The notes: a model not told the origin generated them from the letters alone. A DNA stretch of 64,000 nt from Halichondria panicea (GCF_963675165.1 NC_087389.1:6468621-6532620), one strand, 5' to 3'; positions 13,715-25,200 are shown, counted from the stretch's first letter. Made by a program: numbers and translations.

Positions 13715-15297
13715 CAGTGTGCGTGCCAGTACTGTACCACGACTCTAATACATTGTAATAATAAGTTATCAAAATGCCATTCCTTGGAGAAATTGAAAGT
13801 TGTGTTTCAGTGTCCTCAATAATTATCTCCCACTTACACTCTCCCGCCCACACACTCTCCACCCACCCGTCCACACTCCCCCTCCCACTTTTTACCCACC
13901 CATACACTTTCCCGCCCACTCACTCTTCCCTGTAGGTCCTGGTAGTGGTGGTGGTCAGCCCTCACAGATGATGATGGTTGGACCACTGATGGGTGGTCAC
14001 CTGATGCCCCCCATCACCACACAACCAACCAGGTACTCTCTCACTAGTACATGTATGAGTGTTATGATGATGACATTGTACAGTCTAGTGGAGGTGGGTG
14101 GTCCACTGCTCATGTCAGGTTATAATCAACAACCTCTTCACGCTCAGCCTCAAGTAGTGTGGCCAGTGGAGGCTTGCAACGACCCTCGTAGAGGTACAGT
14201 GTGTAGTGTGTGATGTGTGTGATGTGTGTGGCCAGTGGAGGGAGGCTTGCAACGACCCTCGTAGAGGTACAGTGTGTAGTGTGTGATGTGTGTGTGTGTG
14301 TGGCCAGTGGAGGGAGGCTTGCAACGACCCTCGTAGAGGTACAGTGTGTAGTGTGTGATGTGTGTGATGTGTGTAGCAGTTGAAGGTAGTTGAACTGTGT
14401 ACTAAACAGTGTCACTTCGTCTCTTGTTTACGTCAACTTAATCATTGTTTTGGCCTACTACTACCGTATAGCACGAAATTTTCGAGGGGCTTAATTTTCG
14501 CGAATTAGAATCCTACACGAAAATTATTCTTTAATTAGAATTACCTGCTATAACACAGAGGAGGCTGGAACCACTTGACCTTAGCCAATTAAGGTCACTA
14601 ATTGGATTTATCCAAACTTCTCTTGCAGACTACTTCAAGCCTAGTTTTTAGTGTCTGTCAGTTTAAAACGTTATTTTTCAAGGGGGGTCAAATTTTATTT
14701 TCGCCAATTTTGCTCAGAAGCAGAGATACAAGTCTCAAAGCCAGCTATGCAGTGACCTCGAGAACAAGCCGCTCATGATATCGAGGCTAGTACAAGAGCA
14801 AGACTTTTGATTGTATCTCTGCTTCTGAGCAAAATTGGCGAAAATAAATTTTGACCCCCCCCCTGAAAAATAACGTTTTAAACTGATAGACACTAAAAAC
14901 TAGGCTTGAGGATAAATCCAATTAGTGACCTTAATTAGCTAAGGTCAAGTGGTTCCAGCCTCCTCTGGCTATAACATGCAAAGATTTAAAGGCGTGGCTT
15001 CTGGTAAGCAGTCATTCCACGAACATTGTGCAACGAAATACTTTTAGAGGCCAATCCACGAAATAATAAGTGCCTTGAAAATTTCGCGCTATACGGTATA
15101 TATATATAATTTTTTATTTCCTCCATTATGCAGTGTCCCTTGGAGAGCGTGGTTTTGTGGAGCCCTACCCACCCTCACATATGACACACCCTCACTATGG
15201 GATGGGGGGAATGGGCTTCCCTCGCCCACCCCACCCCCCTCACGGACAGTACATGCCACGCCCCCCCAGACCACCTGGTGGAGGAGGATATTACTAG
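6696..15297 (+). CDS. KMT2E: KMT2E/SETD5-type PHD-SET chromatin protein, 22 exons
   Basis: The spliced model is 1177 aa and closes in frame. Exons: 6696-6714, 6842-7010, 7292-7457, 7751-7980, 8310-8446, 8636-8751, 8964-9146, 9281-9390, 9450-9563, 9628-9787, 9831-9884, 10290-10516, 10567-10771, 11056-11193, 11609-11672, 12047-12142, 12311-12430, 12523-13058, 13205-13523, 13936-14032, 14084-14193, 15134-15297. The PHD finger is at aa 12-65 ([26 protein letters not shown]). The SET domain is at about aa 255-390, with [15 protein letters not shown] and DYPIECACG. Further family blocks follow: LTREERK near aa 488, [12 protein letters not shown] segments and INLSEYRNR near aa 949; the tail is rich in Pro, Gly and His. 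The family is a chromatin-associated regulator reading H3K4me3 through the PHD. As in vertebrate KMT2E/SETD5, the usual SET NHxCxPN motif is RRSCxPN, so methyltransferase activity is doubtful. An in-frame stop at 6690 fixes the start. It is shorter than vertebrate KMT2E. Confidence 0.9.
8578..8634. repeat. GT-rich microsatellite before a splice acceptor
   Basis: A GT run occupies the 3' end of the intron before exon 6 of the KMT2E homologue. It stands in for the usual pyrimidine tract. Confidence 0.7.
8795..8905. repeat. interspersed element, TTGTGTTCA...CAAAACTAATTGATG family
   Basis: An intronic copy of a roughly 110-bp sequence. Related copies lie at 13090-13175, 16370-16450 (reverse), 17383-17490 (reverse), 31590-31720, 34895-34930 and 54925-55100 (reverse). 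It often continues into GCTACCAAAACGGCTGAAAT, as at 36175, 34485 and 56370. It is a short non-coding dispersed repeat, SINE- or MITE-like. Confidence 0.65.
9968..10137. mobile_element. small foldback (MITE-like) in KMT2E intron
   Basis: Loosely inverted ends: GTAGCTGGTATATTT at 9969 against AATATACAAGCTATAC at 10123. The interior is AT-rich with TTCGCTGA/TCAGCGAAAA motifs. A related solo end lies at 8000-8050. Confidence 0.45.
10173..10286. repeat. 16-bp tandem repeat, about 7 copies
   Basis: The unit ATCATGTGACCTCTGY is repeated immediately upstream of exon 12 of the KMT2E homologue; the last copy runs into the splice acceptor CTGTATTAG. Confidence 0.9.
11231..11503. repeat. 67-bp tandem repeat, 4 copies
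   Basis: Units starting GAGACCCCAATGTTAGCTCC lie in the intron between exons 14 and 15 of the KMT2E homologue. Copies differ at one or two positions. Confidence 0.9.
12142..12191. repeat. GT microsatellite at a splice donor
   Basis: About 24 GT dinucleotides begin immediately after exon 16 of the KMT2E homologue, so the donor (A|GTGAGT) is the first unit of the run. Confidence 0.85.
13540..13726. repeat. long GT microsatellite, interrupted
   Basis: About 185 bp of GT with GC and CCA interruptions in the intron after exon 19 of the KMT2E homologue. It creates spurious Cys/Val and His/Thr open frames on the two strands. Confidence 0.95.
14155..14378. repeat. about 66-bp tandem repeat duplicating an exon end
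   Basis: Three copies of a unit containing GTGGCCAGTGG..., GGCTTGCAACGACCCTCGTA and GAGGTACAGTG. The first copy is the real 3' end of KMT2E exon 21 with its donor; the next two repeat both exon end and donor inside the intron, with an extra GAGG. Confidence 0.85.
14464..15100. mobile_element. nested foldback elements in last KMT2E intron
   Basis: The outer ends are inverted: ACCGTATAGCACGAAATTTT (14464) against AAAATTTCGCGCTATACGGT (15079). Inside, about 14547-14735 is inverted at about 14810-14975 with near identity (CAGAGGAGGCTGGAACCACT ... AGTGGTTCCAGCCTCCTCTG), around a small loop. This suggests one foldback inserted into an older one. No coding sequence is seen. Confidence 0.75.
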
Positions 15298-15435
15298 TCA
15301 CTGACTTTATTAGTTTAAATGTTACAATTTCTGTGTGTACTATAAATAATCATGTGCTGTTTTCGATATAAAAATTCAATATTATTATAACAATCAATTC
15401 ATGCATGTGTCATGCAGTTGATAATATTAATAGCT

Positions 15436-15640
15436 ATCGTACAGCGGGTAATTTTCGTGGTGTATATTTCGTGGGCAAGCTGACCTCCACGAAATTTTAA
15501 CGTAGGCGTGGCTTACCGGAACATAGGAATGCATGCAGTGCAGGCAACAAGACTAAACAAAATTTTTATTCACGAAAACCACCGTTTCTCTCGAGTTGAA
15601 CGAATTTTTTACCCCACAAAAATTACCCGCTATAATTATG
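15436..15640. mobile_element. MITE, TAGCGGGTAATTTTCGTGG family
   Basis: Left end ACAGCGGGTAATTTTCGTGG and right end AAAATTACCCGCTATAAT are inverted. It lies between the convergent KMT2E and MYND genes. A rearranged relative sits at 51715-51870, sharing TGGCTTACCGG/GCCACGCCTACGTTAAAATT. Confidence 0.6.
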
Positions 15641-15957
15641 GTATAGAATAATGTATTTTTGTGGTTATTATGTCGATGACGAATTCAAACATTAATAATA
15701 TTATTATTATAGATTATTGAGGTCAGCTAAATATTATACCGTGTGAGAGCCGCAAATAATTATTAGGCGTGAATGCTAATTACCATTAAGGTATAATCAT
15801 AGCCATTATTAAAGAATTATAGCTGCATGCATGGTATATAAAAAGATTGGCAATAATTTAATTTGCAGTATACAGTAAATGCAAAGTTATTTTGCTCTGT
15901 AGTTATTATACAAAAGTTCAGATGTGCTGACTGTGCTATTCAGATGTGCTGACGGTC

Positions 15958-17860
15958 CTATCCTGTTACGTCAGCTCTGTGGTCTAGTCTGTGAGTCTTC
16001 CAGTGTTTCACTTGGCACTCTTTGCTGCAATAATAGCAAGGATTGGGGCAACCACGACACCTGTGTGTGGGTGTGTGGTGTGGGTGTGGGTGTGGGGAGG
16101 GAGGGAGGGTTAACACAAGGCTACATGTATATACCGTATTACTAGAATGTTTTGTGAGAATCAAACATTTGCGAATTTTGATCAATTCGCAACAATAAAA
16201 TCCGCAAACCTAAATTATTACTAGTAAATACACACGATCCTTGCCAAAACACAATAGTTAGATCGCAAAGGGTCAAATTTTCTGCTGATTTGGCTCATTT
16301 GCAAAGGTTTTTCACCCGCAAAATATTCTAGTAATACGGTAGATGCTTTCTTAAATTACGACAATCACATAAACTTGTATCTAAGCACACTATTGGAAAG
16401 GTAATTCTGAATTAGTTTTGAAATTGAACACAAATTACAGGCTCTCAAAGATAGCTATCCGATACTTTATCATAGTCGTAACTCACTTGACACATCTCTT
16501 GTAGCTCTTGGCCACGGTCTCCTCCACTCCACAATAGTGGCACATGTGTAACCTCTTACGCCCACCCCCCTCTATATCACCTTTGACCTCTAGTAGCGGA
16601 GACACATCTGTAGATATGATTGTGTCGTTCTTTGCTATCTCTGCACCACCACCCTTGTCAATGTTCAGTGTATCTGTGTGTGACGTAGCATCAGGAGGGA
16701 TCACATGATCCAACACTTCTAATTTCTTAGTAGTCACATGACCAATGTCATTATCCTGTACTAATAGTCTGTGCAATATATCGTCATGACGACGATTGAT
16801 CGAGTCTAACATTTTCTGATCCACTGATTCAGAATGTGTTTGTGTGACTGGTGAGTCTTTATTAGCATCTTTTAGCGGCTTTTCTTCCGCTTTTCTCTTT
16901 ATTGCCTCCAGTAGTTCCTTTTTAGTCTTTATTGCCTCCAGTAGTTCTTTTTTAGTCATTATTACCTCCACTGGTTCCGTTTTAGTCTTTATTGCCTCCA
17001 CTGGTTCCTTTTTAGTCTTTATTGCCTCCACCGGTTCTTTGTTAGTCTTTATTGCCTCCACTAGTTTAGGAATTTGGTATGGAGTAGAATCATTAGTCGA
17101 CAGTTTATTAACAGCTTCCTTGTAAGTGGGTGGGGTCTCTGTGTGAGTGGGTGTGGTCTCTTTGTGAATAGGTGTGGTCTCTGTATGAATGGGCGTTATT
17201 TCCACTAGTTCAGTTTTGCTTCCAGACGGAGATTTAGTTTTCTTCTTCTTCTTCCTTTTCTTTCCTCCGTCATCGTAATGGCCAATAATTTTATCATGAG
17301 CCAGTTTGCTCAAAGCTTTGTCATCTACAGCAGCAAAGACAGTGACTGTATTACACACAGAGAGTGGTGGATATTGAACAATCACAGAACTTGTATCTAA
17401 GCACATCATTGGAAAGGTAATTCTGATTGCATCAATTAGTTTTGAAATTGGACAATCTGAACACAAATTAATTACGAGCTCTCAAAGATAGCTACCAAAA
17501 TGGCGGAAATTTGCCTTAGAAATTGCTAAGCACACTCAAGGCACATGTGTTTGCACTAGCTACACTGTACTGTAACAGATTAAACTCATGGCAATAATCA
17601 ACTTCATCAGATACTGTTACCTGATATCCCTGATTGTTGGGGTTCCCCCATCATCTTCTTGACCTCCTTCTCCCCCCACCTGCGCTCGGCCACGCCCCCT
17701 CGAGGCTCCACCCTCCTACGCAAGATGACAGAGAGATAGTCTGCCTGACCTTGATCATCGTCTGAGTCTATCTCATCAGCTTCTAGCCATCGTCGTAACA
17801 TCATGACCACTGACCCGGCGAACTTTATATATACTTGCAGACCACATAATAGCTACGGAT

Positions 17861-17901
<41 letters not shown>

Positions 17902-18904
17902 CGGGTGTGTGTGTGTGGTGGATGGTGACAGTAATGCTGTGTATATAAGTACACACATAATTATAAGTACACACATACTAAGTATAAATTGTAAAATTAC
18001 GTTTATTACCTTTAAATAAGTTTTTTGGTCGTCGGGTTCTCCAAACAGTTTTCTGAATATCTCCCTACAGAGGATAAGTGTGTGGGTGTGTGTGGGTATG
18101 TGTGTGTGGGTGTGTGTGTGTGTGGGTGTGTGTGTGGGTGTGTGTACAGTGATGTGCCCACTCACCTTGTCTCCTTCATGTAGAACGGGTTTTGTGCTGC
18201 ATGGAAAAACAACAATTCAAAAATCAAAGGTTCTGATATATACACACACGCCCACACTCTCAAAATGATCCGCCCACACACACACACTCACAGAAGGATC
18301 CTTTGTCCAATAGAATAATACAGTTTCTGTTCTGAGCGACCACTACACAGTCGAGGATGAGAGCCTTGGCAGTCGATGCTTTGCCCTCAACAAAGTTGTG
18401 TCGTAAATATGATACAATCCCATCAATATGCGAACCAGTCTCCTCCATCTGTAGGTCACATGATAGGTCACATGACACAGGAAGGGGGTGTGGCTTACCG
18501 TCATGGGGAAGTCCCTCATTATCCCGTATTGCCATAGAAAGTGATCGAATAGTTTCACAAAAACGTCCCAGAAATCACGAGTCTGTGATAATGATATTCC
18601 ATACACATACGTAGTCTTGCAGGCCAGACCCCCAAAAAGAATATCCCTATCCCTTCCCAGATGAAAGGTCTGGCCTGCTAGACTAATTAACACATTTAAT
18701 ATGCAATGATCTCATACATATACGGTCAAGGCTTTGGATAATTACTACATCATAACAATCGACTTTAGTAGTGTTCTATTTTACCTGTTCTTGCCACATT
18801 CGCTTAAACGTGCCGACGTGGGTTCTGAAGAAGTCATACTCTACTGGGTTAATGTCCTGATGGTAGAGCTCGAAGTCTCCACTGCTCAGCCAAACCTTCC
18901 TCAT
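15958..18904 (-). CDS. MYND zinc-finger protein of unknown function, 8 exons
   Basis: The spliced model is 529 aa and closes in frame. Exons (5'->3'): 18785-18904, 18499-18582, 18292-18448, 18166-18196, 18010-18064, 17621-17822, 16487-17324, 15958-16060. The last 50 residues form a MYND zinc finger split over the last intron (CHYCG, KRCVKCRGC, YYCSKECQ, HWKTHRLDH). That domain usually binds proline-rich partner peptides. The N-terminal about 215 aa look globular and aromatic-rich (LYHQDINP, FWDVFVKLFDHFLWQYG); I do not recognise them. A Lys-rich low-complexity middle follows, with degenerate repeats of VEAIKTKKEP and a THTETTP stretch (16840-17280). The reading frame stays open upstream of the chosen ATG, so the true start could be further 5'. 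It is head to head with the 2A-Death-GTPase gene and tail to tail with KMT2E. Confidence 0.7.
16132..16341. mobile_element. MITE in the last intron of the MYND gene
   Basis: TACCGTATTACTAGAATGTT at the left is inverted at the right (AATATTCTAGTAATACGGTA). The interior is about 170 bp with TTCGC/GCGAA motifs, as in other elements here. Confidence 0.8.
17858..18150. repeat. GT microsatellites in MYND gene introns
   Basis: Runs at 17861-17920 and 18078-18148 lie in two small introns. No function is visible. Confidence 0.8.
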
Positions 18905-19226
18905 CTTTCTCTTTATTTGTAGATAACCTAACCAGTTGCAGTATATGATCAGTAGGAAGCAAGGTACAATCTCATCATTGACATGACATGATGGAGAAGA
19001 AGCTTAGCATTATGAATTTACGTACTAGTTCGGTTAATTGGAACCAGATAGTCTCAATATTTAACCGCGGCCTCCTTAGGGACTTTAATTGAGACAGCAC
19101 TGCGCATGCGCTAAGTATCAAAGGGGAGGACCTGCTAACCCCTCCCTCTCCTTTGACTTTCTTGTTTACTTCATACTTATCACTTAGCGCTACAGGTATT
19201 AAACTGCTAGCATCAAAGGGAGTGCA
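18905..19226. promoter_or_regulatory. shared head-to-head promoter with NRF1-type site
   Basis: The 322 bp between the start codons of the MYND gene (-) and the 2A-Death-GTPase gene (+). It contains TGCGCATGCGC at 19101-19111, the consensus palindrome bound by NRF1, common in animal bidirectional promoters. Pyrimidine-rich CCCCTCCCTCTCCTTTG follows at about 19139. Promoter activity is inferred from position and motif only. Confidence 0.5.
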
Positions 19227-22200
19227 ATGGATTCAGACTCACCAAACAGTAGTTTTGACAGATCTACTGTGACTGCTATTAAAAGGTCAAGAAACAGAGT
19301 CAAGAACATCCACTGGAACTCACTGCTTCATGAACCTTGGTGCTGTGTTCCTATCAGAAGGTATTAGAACCACATGCATAAATGATGTAGTTGTGCATAC
19401 ACAATCATGCATTTCTAGTTTATCTTAAGTATACGCTGTGATAGAGTTACAGTATTGCTTTCCCTGGTATTAGGATTGGACCTGAACCCACCACTGACCG
19501 CTTCATGGCCATCATGCACGGGCCTAATGAGCAAGCCACTCCTGGAAATGCTTTAGCTGTCGACCCAACACGACAGTTTGGTGCCTTTCAGTCGTTTGGA
19601 AACGCTTTCTTGAGCCGATTTGAGGCTTCATTTTTGCCTGCATGGTCCAGTCCAACGCTCATTGAAACTCCGGGAATATTATCTGGAGAGAAGCAACGCT
19701 TACATCGTGGGTACTTTAAATTTTTAGTTTTTAAGGGTCAAGAAAAGACGACCAAGTTCCAAGTGAGAGTTCAGAGCACTAATCGACTGATGTTGTCCCC
19801 CATTCTCAGTCTGTGTATACTGATACTGATATTCCGCTTACTGTTACAGTCAGGAGACGTTGAAGCAAACCCTGGACCAACACTTGGTAAGCAGTGTCTC
19901 CTTATACATGTATGCAATTGCTCATCAGCTATTCATAGAACATGCACACGTAACCATGTGTGTGCCATTATCATTTGCTTGTAATTTGTAGCCGAAATTC
20001 TGACTCTCGATGATTTGAAGTTTGTTTACAATAACTTGATAAAAGCCGCTGGAAACTGGTACAACCTGGGACTTAATCTGGGATTAGGCTATGAAACTCT
20101 CCAGAATATCAGAGATAAGCCTCAAGACAATCAAGCCAGTCTACGTGACATGATAGCTGCTTGCTTTAAGACTGGCCGTCTCACCTATTCTAAAATATGT
20201 GAGAGTCTCAGAGCACCATCAGTTGATCGGAATGATGTCGCTGCGACTATAGAGGGGACATGTACAGGTACCGTGATTATATGATATAAGGCTACTTCAA
20301 CCACATGCTATAAGATTAGTTATGAGTAGTCAACATGCAGTACTTAAGGTTACAGTATAGTGTTCCTACCCACGCATCAAACGCTCTATGAATATCATTA
20401 TTTTTTACTACAGTGGAGAATCACAAAGTGAGTCTCAGTCGGTAAATTTTAGCCTCGGTAGGCCAGGAAATATTGAATTGAAGCTTCTATCTATTTATAC
20501 GAAAATGAATGGGCAGGGCGACACGAAGAGAAATGTTGAATACAGTCAAGTGAGTTGCAGCTAGCCGTCAGTTTGTAGAGAGATCGAGCGGTACTTACCG
20601 TCTAGTTTTAGCTTTAGCCCTTCCGTATGAAGTTTTACAAGCTGTATCTCTTCGTGTCGCCCTCTGGAAGGTATTTATTTATATCAACAAGTCTTGAATG
20701 AGAGCTGCAAGTTCGTGCATCTTCATAATCATTCTTAAACAAAATAATAGCTGATCTTCATACAGATATATACAGTAGACTTCTTTTGTCCTGGAAGGAG
20801 AGAAAAAACTCACCCAAAAAACCCATGAACACTCATGATCAATCACTATACCGTAACCTTAAAATAACACATCCTGATTAGGAATGTAACATACATGTAC
20901 CAAGAGCAGAGACTGTTGAACTGCTAGTAACAGCAATTGCCTGCTCCTGCGTCATTACTTGATAGTAATCAGTACTAATTTGTTATGTTAGCAACACTTC
21001 CCAGAAACCGCACATGCTGTGATTGCGCAGTTCATACAAACCACAGACCACAGTTTACTTAACAGCACTCATTAATTAAATAGTGACGACAGTGATGACG
21101 CATGTCAAGGCAAATGCGGTTCCACGATTACTACAGCAGTTCAACACTCTTACTCTTATCTACTCTTGCATGTACTTAAATAGGTTAGTATTAGATGGAC
21201 GTGGGCCTATGGGCCTACTCGAGCTGGCTGATTTCACTTCGTTCAAATGATTGTCATCCACTGTTGCAGGCTGTGTGAGTTTTTTATTAGCATAGCAGAC
21301 TGAGAGAGTAGCTAATCAGCTAACCTTCAATCGAACTTCCTTTAATCTATGCACTTCTGTTCGTTGTGACATCATTCTGGAGACAACTCGATTGGCCTAA
21401 CATACTACCCACTCCCAAATACATTGCGAGTTGCAGTATAGTTGTTAATTAATGTATAATTATAATTATACATGTATAGAGTCCATGCATGCAGGCACAT
21501 CTTCACAAATAGTCTCATGAATCAGTCGCCCTTCTTTTGGGAAAACCGTCTGAGCACTCTTGTCTTGAGGTCAAAACCAATGGAATGTAATTAAATTCAT
21601 CACCTGTGTCAAATGCGTTGAGTAACGTGCAGTTTTTTGCCGGCTGCCTCCAAGTTCATCACCTGACTGCAATCCAGATTAGGAATTCTGTCTTGGTAAA
21701 TAAAACTGGAAAAGAGTGCTCAGGAAGGGCGGCTGATTCATAACTCGCAGGACTAGATGTTGACCCCTGTTCTAGTTGGCTATAGTAATGATCATAACAG
21801 TATTAACAAACCTCAGCCTCGGGCTACATTGGTAGATAGCTAGGGGCGGATCTAGTCGAGCACCGCCGCCCTCCTTGAAGGAGGTCGGGAATCAAGCCTA
21901 TCCACAGTTTTGTTCTGGCCTGTTACCAATAGTATCATGAATATCATTCATTCTATGTGGGTGCTAACCAATAGTGATGATTTTATTAAAGTGGGTGTTG
22001 GCCTCGCCTCTCAGTCAATCCAACGTGTGCAAAATTCACACGTGGTACAGTTGAGTGGGTGTGATCAATCCCCTTGAGATACTGCAATCTGATTGGAGCT
22101 GGTGGAATTGTTGGAATTCCAACAACAGAACAAAACTGTGGATAGGGCCCGACCTCCTTCCGGGCAGCGGTAGAGGGCGGCGGCGCCCAACTAGGGCGGA

Positions 22201-25200
22201 TCCAGGATTTGGCATGTTGGCTTTAGGGGGGTTCTTATAGTACTTCTTGTCCGCACAAAGCGCGGGCAAGAAGTTCACCTGGTACGCAGCGCCAACAATT
22301 TTGAAAACCACGCCACCATTAACATACCACGCCCATTAATTAACCACGTTCTCCCATTGATTTATAAACACAGGAGATATGGTTTTGTGACTAGAGGAGA
22401 GATAGTGGTGGCCCCCAGTGGAAAGACAGACAGTGGTGGCTGGTGAAGGAGACTTGGCTGTAGACTTGTAGAACTTGATAATCAATTTATTAATGATTAT
22501 ACATGTAAATATGCAGTGTCATTCAATATGCAGTGCCATGCACTCTCCCTTACCTGAAACTTTCCTCTTCTCTTAAACCAGAAGTCAAGGATTCATGGCT
22601 ATAGATATAATAATATTATCACTTGACCACCCTGCAAATCAATGTGGCTGTAATGCAGCCAGTAGCCAGCCCCACCCTCTTGCTATGTAGAGAGAACCAG
22701 CCCCACCCTTTTATTATGCAGAGAGAACTTTCTAGACTTTGTCACGACAGTACAGTTAGCTAGCTAGCTAGTATAAATACTAGCTGGAAGGGTAGTTTGT
22801 ACGAACCCAACGAAGTACCTCTGGATCCGCCCCTGATAGCCATTAACATAGGAAGAGTATACCTTAAGGTGACATATTTTCGCGTGTATTAATTTCTGCT
22901 ATTTCTGCGAATGAGAGTAAATCGCAAAAATTAGTACTCGCAAATAATTGGCCGCCCCCTTGTTTAATGTATCCAGATCGACATTTCGCAAAAAATTATA
23001 CCGCAAAATGTACAAAACTGTAAAAACGCAAACAAATCTACCTGTGAAAATATGTCACCTTAAGGTATACGCAAATCCAATACTGTACACGGGACGCATT
23101 CTGTCTGACCTATGTCACAAATACTTACTGTATTGTAACCAAAACCACGCCAGGTACAAGGCGCCAACAATAACAACGCTGATAATAGAAAAAGCTATCA
23201 GTGATACAGTATAGACTCTCGTTAATCCGGTCACCCTTGGGACCATGCAGCTTGGCCAGAGTAGCGAGGTGGCTGTATTTCAGAAAACAGATACCGGCTA
23301 ACGCAGGATAACAACGTGTATGCTCAGTAAAACAACGACGTCACAACCAACGGAAGTGGATTGAAGGAAGTAGATAGAAGGTGTTCGATTGAAGGTTTCT
23401 AAGAAAGAGCTTATAGCTACCCTTAGCCTGCTATGCTGACAAAAGACCCACAGCCTGCAACAGTGTGGATGACAATCGTCTAAACGGAGTGAAAGCTGAC
23501 AAGATTATTAGATGTAGTATTAGATGGCCATGCCCATCTAATACTACCTTTGGTGAAAGTCTGCTATACTACTGCTGCTGACTCTATCAGAAAGAAAATA
23601 GCTGTACATAGCTGCACAACAAAACTACAGCTCTGTCTCTAGCTAGCTAGCTAGCTCTGTGTATGACGTTCAATACTTTGTCAGGATATTTTCGTGATAA
23701 ATTCAGTATTATAGGACATTTTACGGGAACAAATATCCAATAATGTTGCGCATACGCAAGCAGTCAGTAGCAGGCCTTCTCTTCAGGGGAGGCCAGTGAA
23801 GGAGGCTAAGTTATACCATGAGTTCATTAGGAAGAGCGGTACGCATATCCAATAGACTGTATATACACGTGATGCATTCTGTCTGACCATAGATAGTAGA
23901 GGAAGGGGATTGGAAACTAGATCACGTGAACACAATTTCATGGGACTGTCCGTGTTAGACGGAAGCATTAGCAGAATGGCCGGAAGTAGACAGGAAGTAT
24001 ATAGATCTGTGTTGCGTATGGTTGCAGCCTCCTCTGTGGGCCCGGCCTCCTGCTAGTGAAGACATATCAAGGAAGTAGGACTCTGAGCTATGTGTGTATG
24101 CAAGCTTTTAGTTTTGAAATTCTTTTTTTTGTAGGTTCTTTCTACTCTGGAAATGTGTCCATGCTCTACAATTATACAATATAAAATATCCATGACAACT
24201 CATCATCTATATAACATTATTATGAACTGCAGACAAGCCATGACATTGTAAAGATACACGTACATTATGAACGATATGAGTCAGAATGTGTTATCAGAGT
24301 CCGGTCTTCTGCGTTTGGGTAACGGTTTGTGAAAAATTTTTTTACAGAACTTACCTGATCAACTATAATATATAGTGTAGAAGAGTGATGCTTTCACAAA
24401 TCTAATTAAACATTTAAGGCCAGGATTTTCATCACAAAAGTTCAGGGAATCGATGGATCTCAATCAAAATAGCACAGCACGCTGGTGAAGGTAACTTAGG
24501 TTGAAAGAACTGGAGTGATGAGTTGAGAGAGGGGGTGTAAGGGTATATTCAGAACGTACTGACAAGTTCCAAATGAGCTGGCACTGAACACACGAGGTGA
24601 CGATGACATCAACTCTTGGCAGCTTGACAATGGTGAGCACGTTCTTGATGGCAATTAGTTCAACACTGACTTGGCAACCAAGAAGTGGAGAGATTCAAGA
24701 GTTGCTGGTCAACTCAGGTAAAGGCTGATGAGAACAGACGGGGGATGTCTGCTGCTTCTTGCTTTTCTTTCGCTGAAAAAAAACGCAATTTCTGACTTCC
24801 CATGCCCATTGTACAATCACACCTGTGTGGGAAAAAGAGCAACATGTCATTTTCACACTTTTTCATTGAGGCAAAATTCTTCTTTCGAGTTAGTACAGCT
24901 ACTATGTAATAGCTATTCTCATAGAGTAAAGCTAAAAGAATCAGAAAATTCACACTAAAACTCAATTGTGAACGGTTAGATCAGGACACCCCACACAAAG
25001 AAGGCACCCCATTCGACCTATTTCACAACACTGGAGAACAACAAAAAGCTTACATATCAAAAAAAGGGGCTATCCTGTTAAAGCTCAAGTCAAGGAAACA
25101 GCCAATGTGCTTACTAGCTTCTAAAAGCGTATCAGAAACTAGATTCTCCCCAAACAGTGCTAAAAACAGGTAAATGGTGAGTCATAGCTAACTTGTAGCT

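Noticed and set aside
13540-13726. Long Cys/Val and His/Thr open frames
   Set aside because: Translation of GT/CA dinucleotide repeats in an intron; the same applies at 12142-12191, 40497-40735, 56890-57135 and 63357-63400.
20414-20427. 14-nt micro-exon (VENHK) after the Death-domain exon
   Set aside because: It has CAG and GTGAGT borders, but using it breaks the reading phase into the exon at 25720. Direct splicing 20267 to 25720 keeps the frame through to the stop.
22948-23214. 88-codon open frame in the large intron
   Set aside because: It lies across a MITE, has no recognisable domain, and composition matches surrounding non-coding DNA.
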